Shown piece by piece: positions 32,165 to 39,817 of a stretch of DNA of 39,905 bases (position 1 is its first letter; the number at the start of each line of letters is the position of its first letter). The DNA is taken from assembly GCA_902463265.1 (NCBI GenBank), contig CABQEV010000019.1:1-39905 (forward strand), read 5' to 3'. Made by a program: the position numbers and the translations under genes. The notes under the pieces are model-generated. The model made no database searches. It saw only the letters and a program-made list of their open reading frames with translations, and had not been told where the DNA came from. The stretch is from UMGS1889 sp900556055. GTDB taxonomy: Bacteria > Bacillota > Clostridia > Oscillospirales > Ruminococcaceae.

Positions 32165-32269
32165 ATAATATAGATATATATGAATAGGGATAACTATGCG
32201 CAATTTTATGACATACAACAGCCGATTGCAGGCAATTTGGTTTCCCTAGACTGATTGGAGGAACGGCTG

Positions 32270-33217
32270 ATGAAAACAGTATTTATAACGGGAGCCAGCG
32301 GACTTATAGGACGCGAGCTGACTAAGGTTTTACTCAGCAGAGGATACAATGTAATAGGCACTGACTCCAAGCAAAGCGAATTCGTCGGTCAGCCTAACTA
32401 TAGCTTCGTTCAGTGTGCTATCACCGATAAGGCTAAGATATCCAGCATACTTGAGGGAAGCAAGATAGACGCTCTTATCCATCTCGCATGCAGTGTTGAT
32501 AACGACTACAATAACGTCATGGAGCCTCAGTACGAAAAGGATGCCGATGCCTGTGACAAGTACATATATAAAACAGCTGCTCTTGCAGGTATCACGGATA
32601 TACTTCTGCTCAGCACACATCTCGTGTACGCTCCGCAGAAAACAAGAGAGCCTATCAGAGAGACCAATCCCGACAAGCCTATCACGGATTATGCAAAGAT
32701 GAAAGCCGAGAGCGAAAAGTATCTCGCTGCGGTAGTAAAGAAAAATCCGTCCTGTCACGGTGTCGTTATGCGTGTCTGCCCTATTTATACAAAGGATTAC
32801 ATCGCCAATCTTCATGCAAAGATATACGATGTCAAGGACGAATGTGCATTCATGTACGGCTCGGGCGACTACGGATTCTCATTCTGCTGCCTTTACAATC
32901 TTATCGACTTTATCTGGGGCGTTCTCGAAGTCGCTCCCGGAACAAATTATCAGGGTGTGTATAATATCTGCGATTCAAAGCCCATCTATGCACGTGAGAT
33001 CGTTGAATACATGAGAGCAAACTTCAAGCTCGGTCCCGTTATCCAGAGGAACTACGGCGCAGATGCCGTTAAATCCGCTATCGCATTCGGAAACAAGCGC
33101 TTAAAGCTGGATTACAGATATGTTGATATCAGCACTATCTGCAACAACGTTACTTTCGATAACACAAAGGCTCAGAGAATTTCCCGTTTCAGATGGAAGC
33201 TCTCAAATTCACTTTAA
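32270..33217 (+). CDS. NAD(P)-dependent epimerase/dehydratase (extended SDR)
   Basis: 315 residues. Rossmann nucleotide loop GASGLIG (8-14), then LIHLAC after the fourth strand, the active-site region STHLVY, and Tyr141-x3-Lys145 (DYAKMK). The C-terminal half is substrate-binding (FSFCCLYNLIDFIWGVL, YNICDSKPI). It probably acts on a nucleotide sugar or a related carbohydrate; the reaction cannot be told from sequence. ATG 32270 follows GGAGG by 8 bases; five extra codons upstream are out of range of the ribosome site. It is monocistronic with a strong promoter and terminator. Confidence 0.88.
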   Translation: MKTVFITGASGLIGRELTKVLLSRGYNVIGTDSKQSEFVGQPNYSFVQCAITDKAKISSILEGSKIDALIHLACSVDNDYNNVMEPQYEKDADACDKYIYKTAALAGITDILLLSTHLVYAPQKTREPIRETNPDKPITDYAKMKAESEKYLAAVVKKNPSCHGVVMRVCPIYTKDYIANLHAKIYDVKDECAFMYGSGDYGFSFCCLYNLIDFIWGVLEVAPGTNYQGVYNICDSKPIYAREIVEYMRANFKLGPVIQRNYGADAVKSAIAFGNKRLKLDYRYVDISTICNNVTFDNTKAQRISRFRWKLSNSL

Positions 33218-33251
33218 GTCCCCTTATTTATTAAATTATATTTGTATTGCA

Positions 33252-33283
33252 AAAAGGATCGCCGTTTTTACAGCGATCCTTTT
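33252..33283. terminator. Bidirectional terminator after the epimerase gene
   Basis: AAAAGGATCGC and GCGATCCTTTT arms; T-runs on both strands. The opposing gene ends at 33287. Confidence 0.85.
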
Positions 33284-33286
33284 GCT

Positions 33287-33922
33287 TTATTTTTCCCTGT
33301 CGCCGACATATCTGTAATCGCAGATGTCATATCCCTCGGCAACAGTATGCTCCCTGATGAGCCTTGCGTGCATGAATGCCGCAGCCGCATGGTCCGAGCC
33401 GCAGATGACGGGCATATATTCCATGTAGCCATTCTCCCTCGCAAAATCCGCTATCGGACAGCCGTGCAGATTGAAAGCCACACTCTTTCCGCTCTCATCG
33501 GGCAGCGGTTCAAGCACCCATGTGTTGTTCCATTCGCCCTTCGCCTTTTTTTCGGATATCTTCTTTCCAATGCCGGAAAAGTACGAAAACATCGCTTTCC
33601 GCACTCTGGGCTTGTTCATGTCCGCCGCACTGCCCAGTATCGGAACATTTTCGGGATACAGATTTTTTATTATCCCGTCCAGCTTTTCGGGCGTAAGATC
33701 TCCCTCCGATGCATCGCAAAGGGCGAATATCCCGAGAGCCATGTAAAGATTTGAGGACATCGGGTTCTTTTTCCCGCCGATATCGGGCGCTTTTCCGACC
33801 AGCTCACGATATACGGCAAGCGTTTTCGCCCTGATATCAGCCGCCTTATCCTTAGGATATCCCGAGAGATAAAGCTTCATCAGCCTCGCCGAAAGATACG
33901 GCATTTTACAGTATTCCGCCAT
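33287..33922 (-). CDS. L-2-amino-thiazoline-4-carboxylic acid hydrolase family protein
   Basis: 211 residues. Recognisable features of the ATC hydrolase family (PF14196) are the C-terminal half with FNLHGCPIADFARENGYME, MPVICGSDHAAAAFM and the final CDYRYVGD, a Cys/His-rich arrangement common in Clostridial members. The name comes from L-cysteine synthesis from a thiazoline in Pseudomonas; most Firmicute members have no proven substrate. ATG 33922 follows AGAGG by 8 bases; GTG 33931 is too close to the site. It has its own promoter and shares a terminator with the converging epimerase gene. Confidence 0.75.
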   Translation of the reverse strand: MAEYCKMPYLSARLMKLYLSGYPKDKAADIRAKTLAVYRELVGKAPDIGGKKNPMSSNLYMALGIFALCDASEGDLTPEKLDGIIKNLYPENVPILGSAADMNKPRVRKAMFSYFSGIGKKISEKKAKGEWNNTWVLEPLPDESGKSVAFNLHGCPIADFARENGYMEYMPVICGSDHAAAAFMHARLIREHTVAEGYDICDYRYVGDREK

Positions 33923-33942
33923 AAAAAACACCTCTTTACATC

Positions 33943-33972
33943 ATTTTACTTTATGCAGAGCGTGTTAGTCAA
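33943..33972 (-). promoter_or_regulatory. Promoter of the ATC-hydrolase-family gene
   Basis: TTGACT, an 18-base spacer, TAAAAT on the minus strand. Confidence 0.55.
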
Positions 33973-34064
33973 TCATAACATATTTCCGTTCGCCAAATTG
34001 CGACATCGTGCATACTATAATAATGGGATCATCCCACATAAACGCAACAAGGAGATATACTTAT

Positions 34065-34298
34065 ATGAACGATACATGCACACTATGCTCGGTCTGCGAG
34101 GGCGGGAGAGCCGTAGTGGCAGAGCTTCTCAATGACGGAGGCATACGCCGCAGAATGCAGGATATAGGGCTTATAAAGGGTACGCCCGTCTGCTGCTTCC
34201 TTCATTCGGGAGATACCGCCGCTTTCCTTATAAGAGGTGCTGTCATAGCCCTCAGACGCGAGGACAGCGAAAAAATAATCGTCAGACCGATAGCCTGA
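34065..34298 (+). CDS. FeoA-domain protein
   Basis: 77 residues, one SH3-like FeoA domain: LNDGGIRRRMQDIGLIKGTP, then VCCFLHSGDTAAFLIRGAVIALRREDSEKI. The N-terminus has two Cys pairs (CTLCSVC), which is not typical. FeoA proteins aid the FeoB ferrous iron transporter, but no feoB is in the window, so it may be an orphan regulator or accessory protein. ATG 34065 follows AGGAG by 10 bases. TATAAT at 34016-34021 may be its -10, with no clear -35. Confidence 0.82.
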   Translation: MNDTCTLCSVCEGGRAVVAELLNDGGIRRRMQDIGLIKGTPVCCFLHSGDTAAFLIRGAVIALRREDSEKIIVRPIA

Positions 34299-34311
34299 TA
34301 ATTCCGCATAT

Positions 34312-34343
34312 GGGGTCCCCTTTGAGCAGGGGATCCCGTTTTT
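34312..34343 (+). terminator. feoA terminator
   Basis: GGGGTCCCC and GGGGATCCC arms followed by GTTTTTA. Confidence 0.75.
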
Positions 34344-34355
34344 ATGGAAATCAAT

Positions 34356-34390
34356 ATATTCCCGAACGAAAAAGCGGAGGGGGTTCCCCT
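34356..34390 (-). repeat. 35-bp repeat with terminator-like hairpin, copy 1
   Basis: ATATTCCCGAACGAAAAAGC followed by a GGGG...CCCC hairpin. It recurs at 34453-34487 with two changes in the hairpin part. Read on the minus strand it is a small hairpin followed by TTTTTCG, like a leftward terminator, though no minus-strand gene lies to its right. Confidence 0.7.
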
Positions 34391-34452
34391 TTAAATAAAG
34401 TATCATAAACAGCTGTTTTACGTTACCGAGATACAAAAGCTTCTCATTTTGC

Positions 34453-34487
34453 ATATTCCCGAACGAAAAAGCAGAGGGGCTTCCCCT
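34453..34487 (-). repeat. 35-bp repeat with terminator-like hairpin, copy 2
   Basis: Second copy, 97 bases after the first. The hairpin here reads GAGGGG/CCCCTC. The 376-base gap 34299-34674 holds the feoA terminator, these two repeats and the minD-like promoter. No gene is supported. Confidence 0.7.
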
Positions 34488-34563
34488 CTTGTACAACTTT
34501 AACAAAAGATTTTGAGGAATGACGTTAATATCTACAATTTTGTGCAGAAACTGCAAATAGTCT

Positions 34564-34591
34564 TTGACAAATCAGTAATTTGTGGTAAAAT
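34564..34591 (+). promoter_or_regulatory. Promoter of the minD-like/mgsA operon
   Basis: TTGACA, a 16-base spacer, TAAAAT preceded by TGG. The leader is about 75 bases. Confidence 0.75.
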
Positions 34592-34674
34592 AGAATTAAT
34601 GGTACTATAATTTTTAGCATGAACATCACTGCGGCATTTTTTCCCGCACACCGCTGTGATCGAAAGGAGAAAAT

Positions 34675-35415
34675 ATGTCAAAGATAATTGCTGTAACTTC
34701 CGGTAAAGGCGGTACAGGCAAGTCCTCTATCTGCTCTGAGCTCGGCTTCGCTCTGGCAAAGCAGAACAACAGAACTCTTATCATTGAGCTGGACTTCGGT
34801 CTGAGATGTCTTGACATTATGCTCGGCGTCAAGAATGATATCAAATACGACCTGGGCAACGTTTTAAAGGGTGAGTGCGATATATATAAAGCTACCACTC
34901 AGGTCAAAATTGCAAACAACCTCAGCATCGTCTGCGCTCCTGAGGATCCGTTCGCTACCGTTAATGCGGAACAGATCTCCAACATCTGCAATGAGATGAG
35001 AAAATATTACGAATATATCATAGTCGATACCTCCGCAGGTACAAATGCCAGCGTTTTCGACGTTGTTGAACAGTCAGACCTTATCCTTATCAACACAACG
35101 CCTGACCCTATCTGCGTAAGAGATGCCCGCACTATGTCCGATGAGTTCTACAAGCGCGGAAACAAGAAGCAGCGCCTTATAATCAACAAGGTAAACAGAG
35201 ATCTCTTCAATGAGGATCTCGTTGCCGACCTCGATGAGATCATTGATACGGTAGGCGTTCAGCTGATCGGCGTTATCCCCGACGATGACGCAGTTGTTGT
35301 TGCGACTGCAAAGGGTCAGCCGCTGCCTTCCAATTCCCCCGCTTTCAAGGCATTCGATGCTATCTCCAGAAGAATAAAGGGACAGGACGTTCCTCTTTCC
35401 ATAAAGATCGGATAA
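34675..35415 (+). CDS. MinD/ParA-family P-loop ATPase
   Basis: 246 residues. Deviant Walker A motif SGKGGTGKSS with the two lysines of this family (Lys11, Lys16). ELDFGLRCLDIMLG corresponds to the MinD DxxxGLRNLD segment, and IIVDTSAG is Walker B/switch II. It is closest to MinD, the ATPase that positions the division septum with MinC. It differs in that the C-terminus (AISRRIKGQDVPLSIKIG) lacks an obvious amphipathic membrane-targeting helix, and no minC, minE or divIVA is near. AAAGGAG precedes the ATG. mgsA follows 68 bases later under the same promoter. Cell division or chromosome positioning is possible; the exact role is open. Confidence 0.82.
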   Translation: MSKIIAVTSGKGGTGKSSICSELGFALAKQNNRTLIIELDFGLRCLDIMLGVKNDIKYDLGNVLKGECDIYKATTQVKIANNLSIVCAPEDPFATVNAEQISNICNEMRKYYEYIIVDTSAGTNASVFDVVEQSDLILINTTPDPICVRDARTMSDEFYKRGNKKQRLIINKVNRDLFNEDLVADLDEIIDTVGVQLIGVIPDDDAVVVATAKGQPLPSNSPAFKAFDAISRRIKGQDVPLSIKIG

Positions 35416-35483
35416 ATACAGATCGAATAGACCTGATCTCGTCCCGGAAACCGTTTTCGGGATATGAAAGGATTGTTTAGCAA

Positions 35484-35885
35484 ATGAATATAGCACTTAT
35501 TGCACATGATTCAAAAAAAGAGCTGCTCGTGCAGTTCTGTATCGCATACTGCGGTATTCTTTCAAGACATAATCTCTGCGCAACAGGTACAACAGGTAAA
35601 ATGGTCGCACAGGCTACCGGTCTGAACATCCAGAGATATCTGAGCGGCGCACAGGGCGGCGATCAGCAGATATGCGCACGAATAGCCTGCAATGAGATCG
35701 ACCTGCTCATCTTCTTCAGAGATCCTCTGCATCCGAAGCCGCATGAGCCGAACGAAATGAACCTTTTAAGACTCTGCGATGTGCATAATATCCCGCTTGC
35801 AACAAATATCGCTACCGCAGAAGCACTTATTCATGCCCTCGAAAGAGGCGACCTCGACTGGCGTGAGATCGTCAATCCGAGATAA
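35484..35885 (+). CDS. mgsA: Methylglyoxal synthase
   Basis: 133 residues, normal length. It converts dihydroxyacetone phosphate to methylglyoxal and phosphate, a bypass that frees phosphate when glycolysis stalls. Motifs: IALIAHDSKKE, CATGTTGKMV, the catalytic SGAQGGDQQI (Asp60), FFRDPLHPKPHEPN (Asp80, His87) and LATNIATAEALI. AAAGGA lies about 11 bases before the ATG. It is the second gene after the MinD-like ATPase and ends at a strong terminator. Confidence 0.96.
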   Translation: MNIALIAHDSKKELLVQFCIAYCGILSRHNLCATGTTGKMVAQATGLNIQRYLSGAQGGDQQICARIACNEIDLLIFFRDPLHPKPHEPNEMNLLRLCDVHNIPLATNIATAEALIHALERGDLDWREIVNPR

Positions 35886-35897
35886 CAGAAAAGAAAT

Positions 35898-35929
35898 AAA
35901 AGCCGCTGATTTTATTCAGCGGCTTTTTT
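35898..35929. terminator. Bidirectional terminator after mgsA
   Basis: AAAAGCCGCTGA and TCAGCGGCTTTT arms with a TTTAT loop; T-run on both strands. It also serves the DUF58/transglutaminase operon ending at 35950. Confidence 0.9.
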
Positions 35930-35949
35930 GTGTTAAAAATCATATTGTA

Positions 35950-36135
35950 TTATACGCCCATTTTGTTGATAAGCGCCTTTATCTGCTCAACGTCGCTGTC
36001 CCTCAGAATGCCGTTATCATACGCAGTTTCAGCGGTTATGCACATTGACTCAGTAAGCTTTCCGAACATGGGATCAAGGTTGAAGCCATACTTTGAGCAA
36101 AGCATCGCCGCCGGAAAGGCTGCTGCTTTCTTCAT
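35950..36135 (-). CDS. Small coupled protein after the transglutaminase gene
   Basis: 61 residues, not recognised. It is mostly helical, soluble and moderately acidic (NLDPMFGKLTESMCITAE, LRDSDVEQIKALINKMG). It starts 6 bases after the transglutaminase stop codon, with AGAGG at the stop. Its position as the last gene of this operon and the clean ribosome site support that it is real. It may belong to the same complex as the membrane transglutaminase, which is inference. Confidence 0.6.
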   Translation of the reverse strand: MKKAAAFPAAMLCSKYGFNLDPMFGKLTESMCITAETAYDNGILRDSDVEQIKALINKMGV

Positions 36136-36141
36136 TCCCCA

Positions 36142-38403
36142 TTACCTCTTTCTTTTTGAATATTCCTTTGCTGCGGTATTCACATTGTCATATATATTTT
36201 CGGCGGATAGCTTTTCCTCCTCGGAAAGCTGCCTGCCGCCGTAGCAAGCTTTATCAAACATCACGGCAAATGCCGAAATATCAATGTTCAGCAGTCTGCC
36301 GCAAAGCTCTGCCGTTTCATTCGGAGTAAGCACGTCAATGTCGGTTTTCAGACGCTTTTTGAGCATTTTGCTCATCCTGCCGAACAGCATCACTACCGCC
36401 TCGGACGGAGCTGCTTCCGCCGCCTTTCTGCGGAACGCTTTCTCCCTGCATATCGGCAGTATGAATATCACAAACACAGCCGCCGCACCCGCAAGCACCG
36501 CAGATCCGCCCAGCACCGCATACTGCACCGCCGTCAGATTGTAAGTGACGCTCGCCTGCGGATCGCTCGGAACAGTCGGCTCAAAGCCTATCCAGCCTGC
36601 GCCCGAAATATATACCTCGGGATATGCATGAGCGTTCTTCTCCATGACCGTGAAAAACTGCATTTCTCCGTAATTTTCGCCGTTTTCGACAGCCTGCGGA
36701 ACATATCCCTCGACATAGCGGACAGGCAGCCCGACCGCATGCACCATAAGGCTGAAAGCAGTCGCAAAGTCAGAACAGGTTCCCGTTTTGCTCTCGAAGA
36801 TGAAATACTCGGGAGTGTCCTGTCCCTGCGGCGGACGATAATTCAGATCGTACTTAAATCCATTGCGGATAAAGTAATTCTGTATCTCAAGTGCCTTTTC
36901 GTAATCGGTAACGCAGTCCGCCGTTATCTGCTCTGCAAGTGCCGCAATATTGTCGCTCACGGCAATGCTGCTTTCAAGGCAGCCCTGCGCATAATCATAG
37001 TCCGAGAGAAAAACTTCCGCAGTCCGGGCATGCTCGGTCTCGCCGTTTTCGGTCAGTATCCTTTCGGTATCCGCAAGCAGATCATGCCATGCGCCGCTGT
37101 CAGATGTCACTTCCGAATCCTCCAGAAGATAATACCAGCTGACCGCACCGTTCTCCGAATATGATCTTGAATTATACGCAGAGTATATTTCCTCCAGCCT
37201 GTCAAGATACATCTCGCCGTTTATGTTTCGGTTGATAAGATCGTTTTTACCTGCGAAATACATATCGTAAGTCCGCATCGGATTGACAAAATACTGCGCA
37301 GATGTGTTCTGCGGAATGATCGATGTAACTATACCCCGCTCGCTGACATCCTTGGTCATAAGCAGCGAAAGACCGTACTTTTCAGCCGGCGAAGCATCAT
37401 ATCCGACAGCGGTCCTGACAGCCTCCTGAAGCTTTGCATAGGAAAGCGAGCCGTAATAATCCCGCCAGCCGTCAACAGATTTGTCAACATAGCCGTCAGC
37501 CGCCCAGTATTCGCCGTTGAAATCGTAAAACACCTGCCTGCGGAGATAGGTAAGCTCCTGCGAATAGACAGTGTAGATCACCTTGTCGCCGAGATTGCTG
37601 TAAAAATCTGCATTTCCCGACTGATTTGTGAACTTCGATGCAGCATTTGCGACCGCTGCGGATATCGTAGAATCGGGCAAAACCTTGTCAAAATCTATCT
37701 TTTGGGGAGTTTCCTCCGACTTTGGTATTATAAGCGCCAGCGCAACCGCCGCCGCCGAAAATCCGCCGAGAAAAAGCTTTCCCGTCCTCGTCAGCTTCAT
37801 CTGCAAAGCCTGATCGGCAGATATCCGCGAGCTGCTGTTTTTAAGCATCAGCAGCAGGTAAAGCCCAATCAGCAGCACCATGTAAACATACGGGAATTCT
37901 TCTTCACGCTTGACATACAGCACGCACGGGATAAAGCTTATCAGCAGCAGAAAAAGCCGTCTGTAAATGACCTCCGTGAAATAGAAAACGACGGAGCTTA
38001 TGAAAAACGTAAATCCGATAAATGCCGCAAACGTGTAAAGCGGCGCATTTGCGGGGTTCGTGTTGTCGCCGAAGAACCACGCCATCATTATGCCGAATTC
38101 GCCGAATGACATGAACGCTATGCTTGTAACGATCCTGAAAATTATCCACATCACGACAAGATAAACAAGCTTTCCGACAAGCTTTGTCCTGCCCGTAAAA
38201 TCACACAGTATAAAAGTCAGAGCCGTTCCGATGATTATACCTATTGTATAAACCGAAAGAAATCCCTGTCCGAGAACGTCCATTATCGAGAGTATCATCA
38301 GGATAGAATAAAGAATGGGTATCCAGCGGTCAAGCAGCGTTTTTGTCAGCATTTCGCGGAGATCCTTATAGCGTTTATATGTGTGCTTTTCTGTTTTCGC
38401 CAT
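36142..38403 (-). CDS. Membrane transglutaminase-domain protein (TgpA-like)
   Basis: 753 residues. An N-terminal membrane domain has about six to seven helices (25-215). An extracytoplasmic region follows, with a transglutaminase-like domain: Cys543 in TGTCSDFATAFSLMVHAVG and His592 in KNAHAYPEVY, then GWIGFEPTVP with an acidic partner. A last membrane helix (about 625-648) and a cytoplasmic tail end the protein. Such proteins sit beside DUF58 and MoxR-type ATPases and act on surface proteins or peptides. I chose ATG 38403 because GGAGGGAG precedes it; ATG 38424 overlaps the DUF58 stop codon and is an alternative. Confidence 0.88.
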   Translation of the reverse strand: MAKTEKHTYKRYKDLREMLTKTLLDRWIPILYSILMILSIMDVLGQGFLSVYTIGIIIGTALTFILCDFTGRTKLVGKLVYLVVMWIIFRIVTSIAFMSFGEFGIMMAWFFGDNTNPANAPLYTFAAFIGFTFFISSVVFYFTEVIYRRLFLLLISFIPCVLYVKREEEFPYVYMVLLIGLYLLLMLKNSSSRISADQALQMKLTRTGKLFLGGFSAAAVALALIIPKSEETPQKIDFDKVLPDSTISAAVANAASKFTNQSGNADFYSNLGDKVIYTVYSQELTYLRRQVFYDFNGEYWAADGYVDKSVDGWRDYYGSLSYAKLQEAVRTAVGYDASPAEKYGLSLLMTKDVSERGIVTSIIPQNTSAQYFVNPMRTYDMYFAGKNDLINRNINGEMYLDRLEEIYSAYNSRSYSENGAVSWYYLLEDSEVTSDSGAWHDLLADTERILTENGETEHARTAEVFLSDYDYAQGCLESSIAVSDNIAALAEQITADCVTDYEKALEIQNYFIRNGFKYDLNYRPPQGQDTPEYFIFESKTGTCSDFATAFSLMVHAVGLPVRYVEGYVPQAVENGENYGEMQFFTVMEKNAHAYPEVYISGAGWIGFEPTVPSDPQASVTYNLTAVQYAVLGGSAVLAGAAAVFVIFILPICREKAFRRKAAEAAPSEAVVMLFGRMSKMLKKRLKTDIDVLTPNETAELCGRLLNIDISAFAVMFDKACYGGRQLSEEEKLSAENIYDNVNTAAKEYSKRKR

Positions 38404-38420
38404 GCTTTTTTCTCCCTCCG

Positions 38421-39653
38421 TCATGCTCTTCTTACGGTGTATCCCCCGCATATGATCCTGAGATCGGCGAAGCTTCCGCAGATTTCGGCATCAGTCTCAG
38501 CGGCGCAGCAGACGATCCCGCCGCAGGAAGTGACTCTTATGTCCGCAAGCCTTGCAAGCTCAGCATCGGGATATGCCGTGAACACGACAACCGGCGAATC
38601 CTTGCCCGCCGCAAGCACAGCATTCTCGGGGATACGCAGCCCGAAAAGCTCCTCGGACGGCTCATTCATCGAAGCGGAAGCCATCTCAATGCGAAATCTG
38701 TTCAGATCCTCCAAAGAATTTATCTCAGCCGTCCTGCGTGATCTTCCGAACATAACGCTGACAATGCAGCCGACTCCCGCACCGATAAGCTCGCTTATAA
38801 GTCCCAGCATAGCCTCCGCCGCAGTCTGATTTTTCCCGCTGATCATACGCCGTCCGCCAATGTCAAGCCCGGCTGTCGGCACAGAAACGCAGTCAAGAAC
38901 GATCATCTGCCTTGTCGATATCACCGCATCATCGAGCCTTACCATAAGCCTGTCACGCTTTGCGGAAAGCTTCCAGTTTATCCGCTTTACGGGATCTCCC
39001 GCCGAATATTCACGGTGTTCAAAGCCGGGAGTTCCGCCGCCGAACGAGTGAGTTTCCCTTGTTTCCTCGCTTTCGTCAGCGAATGCCGATGAGGATATAT
39101 ACCGCACAAGTCCCGTTTCATCGTTTATCTCTGGGATATCGGGGCATACCGACACCTTGAAAATGCAGTCATTCAGTACGCTGCTGATATTGACTTTCAG
39201 ATGAACAAATCCGAAAAAATCAATGATCTCACATTCCGTCACACCGACAATATCCGTTCCCCAGCGTGCGGCGGTGTATTCAGCGGAGATATTGCAGGCG
39301 GTCAGCTCGGAGCGGTCGGGGATAAGCATGTAAATACCGCCGCCGTCATTGTCCGAATCAAGACTGCCGCACTGAGAAGTCCTGACTGCGGCAAATCCTG
39401 CGGGGAATGGGAATATTCCTGATATTTTTATCCTGAGTGTAAGTTTTTCGCCCTTATACAGCAGATTTTTATCGACCTCGGCGGATATTCTGACGGAGCG
39501 TCTGACGAAGAAAGCGAGACCCACCGACAGGCAGACCGAAACGGCGAGAACGGTAAGGAAGAACCAACCGATCTTACCGTCGATATAAACAGCGAAAGCC
39601 GCAGCGAGAGCAGCCGCAGCAAGATAGCCAAAAATTTTGCCGATATTTTTCAA
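38421..39653 (-). CDS. DUF58-domain protein
   Basis: 410 residues. Two N-terminal membrane helices (about 8-50, AAALAAAFAVYIDG and WFFLTVLAVSVCLSVGLAFF) precede a beta-rich domain. The DUF58 signature GFEHREYSAGDPVKRINWKL (about residue 210-230) leads into a VWA-like region (RQMIVLDCVSVP). It begins with TTG 39653, 6 bases after AAGGAGG. DUF58 usually follows a MoxR AAA+ ATPase gene and precedes a transglutaminase gene. The transglutaminase is present, but the region just upstream is the conserved flank of the palindromic element, so the moxR gene is either beyond it or absent. Confidence 0.88.
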   Translation of the reverse strand: MKNIGKIFGYLAAAALAAAFAVYIDGKIGWFFLTVLAVSVCLSVGLAFFVRRSVRISAEVDKNLLYKGEKLTLRIKISGIFPFPAGFAAVRTSQCGSLDSDNDGGGIYMLIPDRSELTACNISAEYTAARWGTDIVGVTECEIIDFFGFVHLKVNISSVLNDCIFKVSVCPDIPEINDETGLVRYISSSAFADESEETRETHSFGGGTPGFEHREYSAGDPVKRINWKLSAKRDRLMVRLDDAVISTRQMIVLDCVSVPTAGLDIGGRRMISGKNQTAAEAMLGLISELIGAGVGCIVSVMFGRSRRTAEINSLEDLNRFRIEMASASMNEPSEELFGLRIPENAVLAAGKDSPVVVFTAYPDAELARLADIRVTSCGGIVCCAAETDAEICGSFADLRIICGGYTVRRA

Positions 39654-39668
39654 GGCTGACCTCCTTGC

Positions 39669-39778
39669 GGGGAACCCCCGCGGGTTTTTCGCGATACGGC
39701 GCGGCTAGCCGTCGCCTTACTATTGTTTAGGGATATAGTCAAGTGTCCGCGCAAAGGTTACTTTGCGTTTTTGTTTGT
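39669..39778 (+). repeat. Conserved flank of the palindromic element (copy 2)
   Basis: Reverse complement of 828-934. On the plus strand it reads GCGGGG/CCCCGC hairpin, TTTTTCGCGATACGGCGCGG, ACTATTGTTTAGGGATAT, and a perfect CGCAAAG-GTTA-CTTTGCG hairpin followed by TTTTTG, like an intrinsic terminator near 39750-39775. It lies immediately upstream of the DUF58 start and reads away from that gene. Confidence 0.7.
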
Positions 39779-39817
39779 GAAGTGCATAGCTTTAGCGGTT
39801 ATCACTTGGCGGATTTC

